A program made the translations under genes and the position numbers. A stretch of 64,000 bases of DNA, from positions 5,208,001-5,272,000 of the forward strand of contig NZ_CP077084.1 in assembly GCF_014268275.3 (NCBI RefSeq). Direction: 5' to 3'. This stretch comes from Pseudomonas tritici (GTDB taxonomy: Bacteria; Pseudomonadota; Gammaproteobacteria; Pseudomonadales; Pseudomonadaceae). Under the pieces are notes generated by a model that searched no databases, was not told the DNA's origin, and worked only from the letters and a program-made list of their open reading frames with translations. Below, one piece after another: positions 1 to 9,106 of this stretch. How positions within the stretch are numbered: position 1 is the stretch's first letter; every line of letters starts with the position of its first letter.

Positions 1-996
1 CTCTCGGCGCGCGATGATGCGGACGGCAAGCACTACGCTGTGGGCTATCGCCTGGACGGCAAGCAAGTGTTCGCCACCCAGGTCGGCCAGCGCTGTCACG
101 ACATCATCAACCACCCGACGCTGCCCATTGCGCTGTTTGTTGCCCGTCGCCCGGGCACTGAGAGTTATCTGATCGACCTGCGCAGTGGTGCGCTGCTGCA
201 AACCATCACCTCCCATGCCAATCGCCACTTCTATGGCCATGCGGTCATTCACAAGAGCGGCGACTGGCTGTACGCCACCGAAAACGACACGTCCGACCCC
301 GGCCGTGGCCTGCTCGGCGTGTACAGGTTCGAAGGCGAGCGGCTGGTGCACAGTGGCGAGATTTCCACCCATGGGATCGGCCCGCATCAGGTGTCGTGGA
401 TGCCCGACGGCGAAACCTTGGTGGTGGCCAACGGCGGCATTCGTACCGAAGCCGAAAGCCGCGTGGAGATGAACCTCAACGCCATGGAACCGAGCCTCGT
501 GCTGATGCACCGCGACGGTACGCTGATCAGTAAGGAAACCCTCGGCCAGCAGATGAACAGCGTGCGCCATATGGGGATCGCCAGCGATGGCACCATCCTT
601 ACCGGGCAGCAGTTCATGGGGCCGTCCCAGGAGCGTTCCGAGTTGTTGGCGATCAAGCGACCGGGCCAGCCTTTCGTCGCGTTCCCAGTGGCCGACGAGC
701 AGTTGCAGGCGATGGGGCACTACACCGCCAGCGTCGCGGTGCACAGCGAATTGCGCCTGGTGGCGTTGACCGCCCCACGGGGCAACCGCTTCTTTATCTG
801 GGACATGGACAGTGGCGAGCTGCGCCTGGATGGACCATTGCCCGACTGTGCCGGTGTCGGCGCCGTCGAGGATGGCTTTGTCGTGACCTCGGGCCAAGGC
901 CGTTGCCGGTTCTACGATTGCCGTCAGAAACAGTTGGCAGCAAAACCGTTGGAATTGCCGGCAGGGCTCTGGGATAACCATCTGCATCTGATCTGA
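1..996 (+). CDS. DUF1513 domain protein, 5' end cut off
   Basis: The frame is open from base 1, so the start codon and presumed export signal lie upstream of the window; the GTG at 40 is internal. The visible residues look like a DUF1513 protein, a beta-propeller-like secreted family. In pseudomonads these genes sit beside an imelysin-like metallopeptidase and a di-haem peroxidase in a putative iron-related cluster, and in PAO1 that cluster precedes mexVW, as here. Biochemical function is unknown. A perfect 12-bp inverted repeat follows the stop codon. Confidence 0.8.
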   Translation, partial: LSARDDADGKHYAVGYRLDGKQVFATQVGQRCHDIINHPTLPIALFVARRPGTESYLIDLRSGALLQTITSHANRHFYGHAVIHKSGDWLYATENDTSDPGRGLLGVYRFEGERLVHSGEISTHGIGPHQVSWMPDGETLVVANGGIRTEAESRVEMNLNAMEPSLVLMHRDGTLISKETLGQQMNSVRHMGIASDGTILTGQQFMGPSQERSELLAIKRPGQPFVAFPVADEQLQAMGHYTASVAVHSELRLVALTAPRGNRFFIWDMDSGELRLDGPLPDCAGVGAVEDGFVVTSGQGRCRFYDCRQKQLAAKPLELPAGLWDNHLHLI

Positions 997-1007
997 CGCA
1001 CCCCTCT

Positions 1008-1033
1008 GAACAGGGCCAGTCCTGGCCCTGTTC
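1008..1033 (+). terminator. Perfect inverted repeat after the DUF1513 gene
   Basis: A 12-bp G+C-rich stem with a 2-nt centre starts 11 bases after the stop codon. No U-run follows, so intrinsic termination is uncertain. It could instead stabilise the mRNA 3' end. Confidence 0.4.
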
Positions 1034-1113
1034 CCGGTGATAAACACCGTCTGGAATACCCACTACACTTCTACAAAAAAATCGTCTGCCAAAGTTTTCC
1101 AGGGAACCGGAAT

Positions 1114-2244
1114 ATGCTGCGCCGTCGCATGCTGATCATGTTGGGTATCGTCCTGTTAATCGTCCTGCTGCTGGGGGGCTACAAAGCCTTTTCCATCTAC
1201 CAGCAGATCCAGGTCTTTTCCACGCCAAAACCGGCGGTCAGCGTGGCGGTCGCGACGGTGGTCGAACAACCCTGGCAACAGCGCCTTCCATCCGTCGGCT
1301 CACTCAAAGCCCTGCAAGGTGTGAACCTGAGCCTGGAGGTGGCCGGCACGGTCAAGGAGGTGCAGTTCGAGTCCGGGCAGAAGGTCAAGGCCGGACAACC
1401 GCTGGTGCAACTCGACAGCGCAGTGGAAAGCGCCCTGCTGGAAACCGCCCAGGCTGACCTCGGGCTGGCCCAGCTGGATTATGGTCGCGGCAGCCAACTG
1501 GTGGGCAGCCAGGCGATTTCCAAAGGCGAGTTCGACCGCCTCTCCGCGCAACTGCAAAAGAACAAGGCCACGGTCAATCAGCTCAAGGCTTCGCTGGCAA
1601 AAAAACACATTGTCGCGCCCTTCAGCGGCACCATCGGCATTCGCCAGGTGGATGTGGGTGACTACCTGGCCAGTGGCACGGTGATCGCTACCTTGCAGGA
1701 CATCAGCAGCCTCTACGTCGACTTCTACATCCCCGAACATGCCGTGCCCAAGCTCGCCCTCGGGCAAGCCGTGCAGGTGCAAGTGTCGGCTTACCCAGGC
1801 CAGCCATTCTCCGGCAAGGTCAGTGCAATCAACCCCAAGGTCGAGAACAGCACCCGCAACGTGCTGGTGCGCGCCACCTTGGCCAATCCTGACGGCAAGC
1901 TGCTGCCCGGCATGTTCACCAGCCTGGACGTGCTGCTGCCCAATCCCGCCCCGCAAATCGTGGTACCGGAAGGCGCGATCACCTACACCCTCTACGGCAA
2001 CTCGGTGTACGCCGTGGCCGAGAAAAAAACCGAGCATGGTGAGGTCGAAAAAGACACCAGCGGCAAGCCGCTGCTGATCGCAGAACGGCGGTTCGTCGAG
2101 ACCGGTGAGCGGCGCGGCGGCCTGGTGCTGGTGAGCAAAGGCCTGAGAGCCGGTGAGCAGGTGGTCAGCGCCGGCCAGTTGAAACTGGATAACGGCACAC
2201 CCATCGCCATCAGCCCGGACAAAAACCAGCCGGCAGGGCACTAG
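1114..2244 (+). CDS. mexV: RND efflux periplasmic adaptor MexV
   Basis: Membrane-fusion subunit of a tripartite RND drug efflux pump, linking the inner-membrane transporter to an outer-membrane channel such as OprM. The 376-residue protein has an N-terminal membrane anchor (about residues 7-29). A lipoyl-like hairpin domain follows (ESGQKVKAGQPLVQLDS near residue 90), then a coiled coil and beta-barrel domain. A GGGA-type ribosome site precedes ATG 1114. It ends 3 bases before mexW, so the two form an operon without a local outer-membrane factor, as in P. aeruginosa mexVW. The flanking genes (DUF1513 upstream; inaA, colRS and groESL downstream) match that locus. Confidence 0.88.
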   Translation: MLRRRMLIMLGIVLLIVLLLGGYKAFSIYQQIQVFSTPKPAVSVAVATVVEQPWQQRLPSVGSLKALQGVNLSLEVAGTVKEVQFESGQKVKAGQPLVQLDSAVESALLETAQADLGLAQLDYGRGSQLVGSQAISKGEFDRLSAQLQKNKATVNQLKASLAKKHIVAPFSGTIGIRQVDVGDYLASGTVIATLQDISSLYVDFYIPEHAVPKLALGQAVQVQVSAYPGQPFSGKVSAINPKVENSTRNVLVRATLANPDGKLLPGMFTSLDVLLPNPAPQIVVPEGAITYTLYGNSVYAVAEKKTEHGEVEKDTSGKPLLIAERRFVETGERRGGLVLVSKGLRAGEQVVSAGQLKLDNGTPIAISPDKNQPAGH

Positions 2245-2247
2245 GCC

Positions 2248-5200
2248 ATGAAGTTCACAGACGCCTTTATCCGCCGTCCGGTGCTGGCCATGGTGGTCAG
2301 CCTGCTGATTGTGCTGCTGGGTTTCCAGGCCTACAGCAAGCTGCCGCTGCGCCAATACCCGAGTATGGAAAACGCCCTGATCACGGTGACCACCGCCTAC
2401 CCCGGCGCGAATGCCGAGACCATCCAGGGCTATATCACCCAACCGCTGCAGCAAAGCCTGGCCAGCGCCGAAGGCATCGACTACATGACCTCGGTGAGTC
2501 GCCAGAACTTTTCGGTGATCTCGATCTACGCGCGCATCGGTTCCAACAGCGACCGCCTGTTCACCGAATTGCTGGCCAAGGCCAACGAGGTGAAGAATAA
2601 ACTGCCGCAAGACGCCGAAGACCCAGTGTTAAGCAAAGAGGCCGCTGACGCCTCGGCGCTGATGTACATCAGTTTCTCCAGCCAGCAGTTGAGCAACCCG
2701 CAGATCACCGATTACCTGTCACGGGTGATCCAGCCCAAGCTCGCCACACTGCCGGGCATGGCCGAGGCGGAGATCCTTGGCAACCAGGTGTTCGCCATGC
2801 GCATCTGGCTCGACCCGGTGAAACTGGCAGGCTTCGGCCTCAGCGCCAGTGACATCACCGACGCCGTGCGCCGCTACAACTTCCTGTCCGCCGCCGGCGA
2901 GGTGAAGGGCGAGTTCGTGGTCACCAGCGTCAACGCCAACACCGACCTCAAGTCCGCCGACGCCTTTGGTGCGATCACCGTCAAAACCGACGGCGACAGC
3001 CGCGTCCTGTTGCGCGACGTGGCCCGGGTGGAAATGGGCGCGGAGAACTACAACGCCATCAGCTCGTTTGGCGGAACGCCGTCGGTGTACATCGGCATCA
3101 AGGCCACGCCCAGCGCCAACCCGCTGGATGTGATCAAGGAAGTGCGCAAGATCATGCCGGAGTTGGAATCCCAGCTCCCACCCAACCTCAAGGCGGAAAT
3201 TGCCTACGACGCCACGCTGTTTATCCAGGCGTCCATCAACGAGGTGGTCAAGACCCTGTTTGAAGCCGTATTGATCGTGATCGTGGTGGTATTCCTGTTT
3301 CTGGGCGCCCTGCGTTCAGTGGTGATCCCGGTGATCACCATCCCGTTGTCGATGATCGGTGTGCTGTTTTTCATGCAATTGATGGGCTACTCGATCAACC
3401 TGCTGACCCTGTTGGCGATGGTGTTGGCCATCGGCCTGGTGGTGGACGATGCCATCGTGGTGGTGGAAAACATTCACCGGCATATCGAAGACGGCAAGAC
3501 ACCGCTGGATGCGGCACTGGAAGGCGCGCGGGAGATTGCCCTGCCGGTGGTGTCGATGACCGTCACCCTGGCGGCGGTGTATGCACCCATTGGTTTTCTC
3601 GAAGGGCTCACCGGCGCACTGTTCAAGGAGTTCGCCCTGACCCTGGCGGGAGCGGTGATCATCTCCGGCATTGTTGCCCTGACCTTGTCGCCGATGATGT
3701 GCGCGCTGCTATTGCGCCACGATGAAAACCCTTCGGGCCTGGCCCATCGCCTCGACCGGATTTTCGACAGCCTCAAGCGCCGCTACCAGCGCATGCTGCA
3801 TGGCACCCTGAACACGCGGCCGGTGGTGATCGTGTTTGCGTTGATCGTACTGTGCCTGATCCCGGTGTTCCTCAAGTTTACCCAGTCGCAACTGGCCCCC
3901 GACGAAGACCAGGGCATCATCTTCATGATGGCCAGCGCACCGCAGCCGACCAACCTGGAATACCTCAACACCTACACCGACGAGTTCATCAAGATTTTCA
4001 AGGAGTTCCCGGAGTACTACTCGTCGTTCCAGATCAACGGTTTCAACGGTGTGCAATCGGGCATCGGTGGCTTCCTGCTCAAACCGTGGAACGAGCGCGA
4101 CCGCACCCAGATGCAGATACTCCCCGAGGTACAAAGCCGCCTGGAGCAGATTCCGGGCCTGCAAGTATTCGGCTTCAACCTGCCCTCCCTGCCGGGCACG
4201 GGCGAAGGGTTGCCGTTTGGCTTTGTGATCAACACGGCCAACGATTATGCCTCGTTGCTCGAAGTGGCCAACCGCGTGAAGAAACGCGCGATGGAGTCAG
4301 GCAAATTTGCCTTCGTCGATATCGACTTGGCATTCGACAAACCCGAAGTGGTGGTGGATATCGACCGCGCCAAGGCCGCGCAGATGGGCGTGTCGATGCA
4401 AGACCTCGGCGGCACCCTCGCAACGCTATTGGCCGAGGCGGAAATCAACCGATTCACCCTCGATGGACGCAGCTACAAAGTGATCGCCCAGGTAGAGCGC
4501 GCCTACCGCGACAACCCCGACTGGCTGAACAACTACTACGTAAAGAATAACCAGGGCGAACTGCTGCCGTTGTCGACCTTGATCACCCTCACCGACCGCG
4601 CTCGTCCTCGGCAATTGAACCAGTTCCAGCAACTCAATTCGGCACTGATCTCGGGGTTTCCCATCGTGAGCATGGGCGAGGCCATCGACACGGTGCGCCA
4701 GATCGCCCTTGAAGAAACCCCACCCGGCTATGCGTTCGACTACAGCGGTGCGTCGCGGCAATTCATCCAGGAAGGCACGGCGCTGTGGGTCACGTTTGGC
4801 CTGGCCTTGGCGATCATCTTCCTGGTGCTGGCGGCGCAATTCGAGAGCTTTCGTGACCCTCTGGTGATCCTGGTGACAGTGCCGTTGTCGATCTGCGGAG
4901 CGCTGATTCCGCTATTCCTGGGCTGGTCGAGCATGAACATCTACACCCAGGTCGGCCTGGTGACACTGATCGGTTTGATCAGCAAACACGGCATCCTGAT
5001 CGTGGAATTCGCCAACCAACTGCGCAAAGACAAGGGCCTGACACCACGGCAGGCAGTGGAGGAAGCGGCGGCGATTCGCTTGCGGCCGGTGTTGATGACC
5101 ACCGCGGCAATGGTATTCGGCATGGTGCCGTTGATTTTCGCGACAGGGGCAGGTGCGGTGAGCCGGTTTGATATCGGAATGGTGATTGCCACGGGGATGT

Positions 5201-5274
5201 CGATCGGCACACTGTTTACGCTGTTTGTATTGCCCTGCGTGTACACCCTGCTAGCCAAACCGGATACGCCTTGA
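2248..5274 (+). CDS. mexW: RND multidrug efflux transporter MexW
   Basis: Inner-membrane proton/drug antiporter of the HAE-1 RND family, 1008 residues, the usual length. It shows the 12-helix layout with two large periplasmic loops. The helix-4 signature GLVVDDAIVVVENI carries the paired aspartates of the proton relay, and the second half ends with an RLRPVLMTT motif. The start overlaps nothing; ATG 2248 follows the mexV stop by 3 bases. The substrates of this copy cannot be read from sequence; P. aeruginosa MexVW exports fluoroquinolones, tetracycline, chloramphenicol and others. A strong intrinsic terminator follows. Confidence 0.9.
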   Translation: MKFTDAFIRRPVLAMVVSLLIVLLGFQAYSKLPLRQYPSMENALITVTTAYPGANAETIQGYITQPLQQSLASAEGIDYMTSVSRQNFSVISIYARIGSNSDRLFTELLAKANEVKNKLPQDAEDPVLSKEAADASALMYISFSSQQLSNPQITDYLSRVIQPKLATLPGMAEAEILGNQVFAMRIWLDPVKLAGFGLSASDITDAVRRYNFLSAAGEVKGEFVVTSVNANTDLKSADAFGAITVKTDGDSRVLLRDVARVEMGAENYNAISSFGGTPSVYIGIKATPSANPLDVIKEVRKIMPELESQLPPNLKAEIAYDATLFIQASINEVVKTLFEAVLIVIVVVFLFLGALRSVVIPVITIPLSMIGVLFFMQLMGYSINLLTLLAMVLAIGLVVDDAIVVVENIHRHIEDGKTPLDAALEGAREIALPVVSMTVTLAAVYAPIGFLEGLTGALFKEFALTLAGAVIISGIVALTLSPMMCALLLRHDENPSGLAHRLDRIFDSLKRRYQRMLHGTLNTRPVVIVFALIVLCLIPVFLKFTQSQLAPDEDQGIIFMMASAPQPTNLEYLNTYTDEFIKIFKEFPEYYSSFQINGFNGVQSGIGGFLLKPWNERDRTQMQILPEVQSRLEQIPGLQVFGFNLPSLPGTGEGLPFGFVINTANDYASLLEVANRVKKRAMESGKFAFVDIDLAFDKPEVVVDIDRAKAAQMGVSMQDLGGTLATLLAEAEINRFTLDGRSYKVIAQVERAYRDNPDWLNNYYVKNNQGELLPLSTLITLTDRARPRQLNQFQQLNSALISGFPIVSMGEAIDTVRQIALEETPPGYAFDYSGASRQFIQEGTALWVTFGLALAIIFLVLAAQFESFRDPLVILVTVPLSICGALIPLFLGWSSMNIYTQVGLVTLIGLISKHGILIVEFANQLRKDKGLTPRQAVEEAAAIRLRPVLMTTAAMVFGMVPLIFATGAGAVSRFDIGMVIATGMSIGTLFTLFVLPCVYTLLAKPDTP

Positions 5275-5286
5275 ACCTACAAAGCA

Positions 5287-5318
5287 AAAAAAGGGCCTCG
5301 CATCGCAAGGCCCTTTTC
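5287..5318. terminator. Intrinsic terminator between mexW and the inaA operon
   Basis: The stem AAAAGGGCCT/AAGGCCCTTTT is flanked by A and T runs, so it can serve both convergent transcripts: mexVW on the plus strand and the methyltransferase-inaA operon on the minus strand. Confidence 0.85.
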
Positions 5319-5335
5319 TGGGGGTTTGAATCGTT

Positions 5336-5563
5336 TCAACTCTGTGGCCTCATCCCTTGAGACATTCCAAACATAAACAGCAACAACTCGTGATCAGGCT
5401 TTACCGCCGTGCTCGCCTTGGCGACGCGCGGCAACGGGCATTGCGCGCCACCCTGCATTGCGCTGAGCACCTGTGTGCGAGGCTGCTCCCACGCCGCCAG
5501 CGCCAAGGCTGCAACGCCCAGCGCCCCGACCAAAAACAAACCTCGTGCTATTTCTAGCTTCAT
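5336..5563 (-). CDS. Small secreted or membrane-anchored protein, third gene of the inaA operon
   Basis: A 75-residue protein whose ATG (5563) overlaps the inaA stop codon as ATGA, so translation is probably coupled. The longer frame from 5641 is rejected because it runs back into inaA. Residues about 8-26 form one hydrophobic segment ending in LALAA, a signal peptide or anchor. The rest is short, polar and has a single cysteine (GGAQCPLP). I do not recognise a domain. In P. putida a third small gene (warB, as I recall) occupies this place in a ColR-controlled operon, so an envelope role is plausible but inferred from position only. Confidence 0.65.
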   Translation of the reverse strand: MKLEIARGLFLVGALGVAALALAAWEQPRTQVLSAMQGGAQCPLPRVAKASTAVKPDHELLLFMFGMSQGMRPQS

Positions 5564-6279
5564 CTGGTTAAACCCTTGATAGCGCTGCCAAACGCCGTCT
5601 CGTAAAAGTAGCTGAGTTTTTTCCAGTCGGCATCGCTCCACGACGAATGGCGGCGCAATTGCAGCATGTCATGGGAGGCTGCCCGATAAGCGGTCAAGCG
5701 CTGGCGGCATTTCTCGAAATCCAGCAGCGCCACTTCAACATTGGCCGAATCACCTTCGCCTGTCACCCGCACAAAAATATGCTTGATGTACAGACAGCCA
5801 TGCTGCCAACGCCCCTTGTGCATGCGCGCCAGGGTGCCAGCCAATTCCTTGAGCACGCGTTCATGCACCTGCTCGCCGTATTGCTCGCGGCCACCGGCGG
5901 CGTACCAGTTTTCAATTTCGTCAAAGCCATCAAGGGCTGCGGTCACCAGCAGTGCCTGCCAACGGTGCTCGGGGTCGCGGCGCGCCTCGCAAAAGACCAT
6001 TTCCGGAACGCGTACGTCCAACAGGCGCAGGCCTTTGATGGCATCGCGTTCACGCAGCACGGTGGGACGGCCGAAGGGGTGCAGCCAACTGCGGTAGATA
6101 TGCCCGGTCTGGCGCTTGCTATAGAGCAAACGTCCATTGGAGCTTGTCACGCGCTGCACGCCACTTTCACCGCCGCGCCGGCGGTTGGGCTCTTCGACCC
6201 ATTCGCCCTGCTGGCGCCAGAAATAATCGAATCGCTCTTCGGGCGCTACGTGACTGCCTGCTACGCACTCAACTGCCAT
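5560..6279 (-). CDS. inaA: InaA-family lipopolysaccharide kinase-like protein
   Basis: A 239-residue protein of the InaA/WaaP-like kinase family. The kinase-like catalytic loop HGCLYIKH is at residues 160-167, followed by the metal-binding DFE at 187-189. K55 in YSKRQTGH may be the nucleotide-binding lysine. Family members phosphorylate LPS core sugars or are induced by weak acids; the substrate of InaA itself is unproven. ATG 6279 is chosen because the frame upstream of it runs into the methyltransferase gene. It sits 4 bases after that gene and is coupled to the small gene behind it. This methyltransferase-inaA pair next to colRS is known as a ColR-regulated operon in P. putida. Confidence 0.85.
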   Translation of the reverse strand: MAVECVAGSHVAPEERFDYFWRQQGEWVEEPNRRRGGESGVQRVTSSNGRLLYSKRQTGHIYRSWLHPFGRPTVLRERDAIKGLRLLDVRVPEMVFCEARRDPEHRWQALLVTAALDGFDEIENWYAAGGREQYGEQVHERVLKELAGTLARMHKGRWQHGCLYIKHIFVRVTGEGDSANVEVALLDFEKCRQRLTAYRAASHDMLQLRRHSSWSDADWKKLSYFYETAFGSAIKGLTR

Positions 6280-6283
6280 CCTG

Positions 6284-6964
6284 TTACCTCTTGCGTAATA
6301 CGTACACCCGCCACATGGCGTAGAGCGGTATGAAGTCCAGGGATTCCTGAACGCGAAAGCCGGCTTCCTCGAACTCCGCTTCGACAGTAGCAGCCGGTAA
6401 CACAAATCTGTTTTGGTAACCTTCCTGCTCACCGTTCTTGCGACGCTGCCCTTCGAGACGCTTGCGTTTCCAGGCTTTGAAATTGCCATCGACCCACAGC
6501 GAAATGATCACGCTGTCACGGGTAACACGCTGAAACTCCCGCAATATCGCCAGCCGATGCGCCGGATCACCAATGTGGTGCAACAGGCGCATACAAAAAA
6601 TGCTATCGACGGCGTTATCCGGCAGATCGATATCAAACGCAGACGTTTGCAAAGGCCGTACCCGTTTCACCACTTCGGCGGGCTGGGCGACCGTTGCCAC
6701 CTTCAACATCGAGGCGGAAGTGTCAGCACCGATGATCACACGGTTGGGTTTTTCGGCCAGCAGCGGCCAGAAGCGCCCGGCACCGCAGGGCAGGTCCAGC
6801 ACCAAGCCAGGCTCACCGGCCATCGCCAGCGCGCCACGGGCCAATTGCTCGTCGCGCTTATGGGACAGCCGGCGTGCCAGATTGTCCTGATGCTTGAGCA
6901 AATATTCGTGGGCGTGCTCGTCGTCGTACTTTTTCGAAAATTCGAGCTTTATCGGGGTAGACAT
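6284..6964 (-). CDS. warA: Class I SAM-dependent methyltransferase (WarA-like)
   Basis: A 226-residue Rossmann-fold methyltransferase. Motif I VLDLPCGAG is at residues 55-63, with an acidic residue after the second strand (GADTSASM) and the post-motif LHHIGDPAHR typical of class I enzymes acting on small or lipid-like substrates. It is the first gene of a three-gene minus-strand operon with inaA and a tiny ORF, divergently placed downstream of colS. The substrate cannot be told. The symbol follows the name I recall for the P. putida gene in the same ColR-controlled operon (earlier orf222). A ColR-box-like sequence lies about 70 bases upstream. Confidence 0.8.
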   Translation of the reverse strand: MSTPIKLEFSKKYDDEHAHEYLLKHQDNLARRLSHKRDEQLARGALAMAGEPGLVLDLPCGAGRFWPLLAEKPNRVIIGADTSASMLKVATVAQPAEVVKRVRPLQTSAFDIDLPDNAVDSIFCMRLLHHIGDPAHRLAILREFQRVTRDSVIISLWVDGNFKAWKRKRLEGQRRKNGEQEGYQNRFVLPAATVEAEFEEAGFRVQESLDFIPLYAMWRVYVLRKR

Positions 6965-7032
6965 CTACGGATCTCCAGTTGCTGATGCCTACAACCTTAA
7001 GCAGCAATCTGTGATCAACAGGTCAACCCGTT

Positions 7033-7048
7033 GTGAAAAACTTGTCCT
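7033..7048 (-). promoter_or_regulatory. Candidate ColR binding site upstream of the methyltransferase operon
   Basis: Read on the minus strand the site is AGGACAAGTTTTTCAC. It ends in the invariant TTTTTCAC half of the ColR consensus and keeps the AC of the other half, with mismatches at the weaker pyrimidine positions. A TTGACC and a TGCTTA hexamer 17 bp apart follow downstream, a possible promoter. The consensus is recalled from P. putida work; binding here is inferred. Confidence 0.5.
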
Positions 7049-7152
7049 GTCCAATCCCATACATTTCAAGACTTTACAGACACAAGCAATAGCATCGGGC
7101 CATTTTCGCCGAATTACGGTGATGTCTGGCAGGATAACGGTAGGGGGTGGAG

Positions 7153-8433
7153 TCAGGCGTTGACCTGACTCAGTTGCACATGAAAGCGGCAGCCGTTGGG
7201 CTCCATGGTGCTGAGGCTCACGCTCCAGCCCTGGTTCTCGCAGATGCGCTGGACCAGAGACAAACCCAGGCCCAAGCCGTCACCGCGCTTCTCGTTGCCG
7301 CGCACGAACGGCTCGAACATCGCTTCGCGCTTGTCTTCGGGAATCCCCACACCGGAGTCTTCCACCACAAAACCACTGGGCTCCAGGGTCAGGCGGATAA
7401 AACCGTGTTCGGTGTAATGCAAGGCATTGCGCAGCAGGTTGCCCATTACCGCGTGCAGGAACGTCGCGTTGTACCGGGTATCCAAGGGGTTGCCCGGCTG
7501 GTAGATCAACTCCAGGCCCTTGCGCTCAATGGGCTCGCGCCAGATACCGAGCAGATCATCGGCGACCTGCTCCAGGCTGACCTGGGGCGACATGGTGCCG
7601 TCGTCATGCTCCGCGCGGGCCAGCATCAGGAAGGTCTGCACCAGTTCACGCATTTCCTCACAGGCACGGGCGATCCGCTCGACCTGGTTACGCCCACGCT
7701 GATCGATGGCCGGGTTTTCCAGCAGCAGTTCGCAGGAACTGGCCAGCACCATCAACGGGGTGCGCAACTCGTGGCTGACATCACTGGTGAACATCTGCTC
7801 TCGAGACAGGGCCTGACGCAGGCGGCCCAGCGTGGCATCGAAGGCCACGGCCAGCTCACCCACTTCGTCAGCCGCGTAATCTGGCGCCAGAGGGGGTGCC
7901 AAACCCAGCAATTGGTCACGGTGACGTACTTGGCGAGCCAGGCGCACCACCGGTGCCATCACTTTGCGCGCCAACACCCACCCCAGGAAAACCGCCAGCG
8001 CCAGACTGAGTACGAAACCCACCAGCACCACGGCAAACAGCACGCGTTCGCGCTCTTCGAAATCGCTTTGGTCCTGCAACAACACGTAGCGCCGGCCGTC
8101 GACCACTTCAACCATGGCGTGGTAAGACAGCGACTCGCGGAATACTTCGTGGAAACCGGGTTCGAGGTGACGCAGATCCTTGGGCAATTCAAAATCGCCG
8201 GGACCTCCGCTGAAGTAAAACAGCTGGTCCGGCTCGGGCCGGTGGCGCCAGTCCTCGACGGTATCCATCAGCAACAGGCGCTGCAGGTCACCGCCCAGGC
8301 CGGCCGAGATCAGTTTTTCTTCCACCAGGTGCACAGTCGCGACGATGCCCATGGCGAAGGCGCCCGCCACCAATGCACTCATCAAGGCAAAGGCAATGAT
8401 GATCCGTTGGGCAAGGCTCTGCTTAAACTCCAT
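7153..8433 (-). CDS. colS: Sensor histidine kinase ColS
   Basis: Membrane sensor of the ColRS system, which responds to excess zinc, ferric iron and other metals and protects the envelope. With ATG 8433 the protein has 426 residues. There are two membrane helices (about 10-35 and 132-155) around a periplasmic loop, then HAMP, HisKA with H221 (SHELRTP), and an ATPase domain with NLLRNA, DSGVGIP and GLGLGLSLV. The residues reported as metal ligands in P. putida ColS fall at the same numbers here: E38, E96 and the ExxE pair E126/E129. This supports the chosen start over the longer frame. It overlaps the end of colR by 11 bases. Confidence 0.93.
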   Translation of the reverse strand: MEFKQSLAQRIIIAFALMSALVAGAFAMGIVATVHLVEEKLISAGLGGDLQRLLLMDTVEDWRHRPEPDQLFYFSGGPGDFELPKDLRHLEPGFHEVFRESLSYHAMVEVVDGRRYVLLQDQSDFEERERVLFAVVLVGFVLSLALAVFLGWVLARKVMAPVVRLARQVRHRDQLLGLAPPLAPDYAADEVGELAVAFDATLGRLRQALSREQMFTSDVSHELRTPLMVLASSCELLLENPAIDQRGRNQVERIARACEEMRELVQTFLMLARAEHDDGTMSPQVSLEQVADDLLGIWREPIERKGLELIYQPGNPLDTRYNATFLHAVMGNLLRNALHYTEHGFIRLTLEPSGFVVEDSGVGIPEDKREAMFEPFVRGNEKRGDGLGLGLSLVQRICENQGWSVSLSTMEPNGCRFHVQLSQVNA

Positions 8434-9106
8434 CACGCCCCTCGGCCAAGCGATAACCGACACCGTGCACGGTTTGCAGCAATGGCTTGGCGAACGGTTT
8501 ATCGATCACTTGGCGCAATTGGTGGACGTGGCTGCGCAGACTGTCGCTGTCCGGGCAGTCATCGCCCCACAGCGCTTCTTCAAGGATTTCGCGGCGCAGC
8601 ACGTGCGGGCTCTTCTGCATCAGCACCGCCAGCAGTTTCAGGCCGACCGGGTTGAGCTTGAGCAGGCGCCCTTCGCGGGTGACTTCCAGGGTGTCGAGGT
8701 CGTAGCTCAGGTCAGCCACCTGCAGTGTGCGACGACCGCCGCCCTGTGCACGGCGCAGTACGGCTTCGATCCGCGCCGCCAATTCCGACAGGGCAAAGGG
8801 TTTGAGCAGGTAATCGTCGGCGCCAGACTTGAAGCCTTGCAGCCGATCATCCAGTTGATCGCGGGCGGTGAGCATGATCACCGGCGTGTCACGGCGCGCA
8901 TCTTCGCGCAGGCGCTTGCACAGGGTGTAGCCATCGATGCCGGGCAGCATGATGTCGAGCACGATCAAATCGTAATGTTCAGTGGCAGCCAAGTGCAGGC
9001 CCGACAAACCGTCCTGCGCACAGTCAACGGTATAACCCTTCAACCCCAGGTAATCCGCCAAGTTGGCGAGGATATCGCGGTTGTCTTCAACCAATAAAAT
9101 TCGCAT
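8423..9106 (-). CDS. colR: Response regulator ColR
   Basis: OmpR/PhoB-type regulator of 227 residues. The receiver domain has the acidic pair E7/D8, phosphoacceptor D51 (LIVLDIMLPG), T in MLTARD and K in LLKPF. A winged-helix DNA-binding domain follows, ending in VHGVGYRL. It is the first gene of the colRS operon; the colS start lies inside its last codons. Known targets in other pseudomonads include the neighbouring methyltransferase-inaA operon and other envelope genes. Confidence 0.93.
   Translation of the reverse strand: MRILLVEDNRDILANLADYLGLKGYTVDCAQDGLSGLHLAATEHYDLIVLDIMLPGIDGYTLCKRLREDARRDTPVIMLTARDQLDDRLQGFKSGADDYLLKPFALSELAARIEAVLRRAQGGGRRTLQVADLSYDLDTLEVTREGRLLKLNPVGLKLLAVLMQKSPHVLRREILEEALWGDDCPDSDSLRSHVHQLRQVIDKPFAKPLLQTVHGVGYRLAEGRDGV

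Noticed and set aside
1300..2610. 436-codon minus-strand open frame over mexV and mexW
   Set aside because: Shadow of two well-supported genes; the translation is low in complexity and matches nothing.
7147..8655. 502-codon plus-strand open frame over colS and colR
   Set aside because: Antisense shadow of the two-component genes, with Q/H/A-rich translation.
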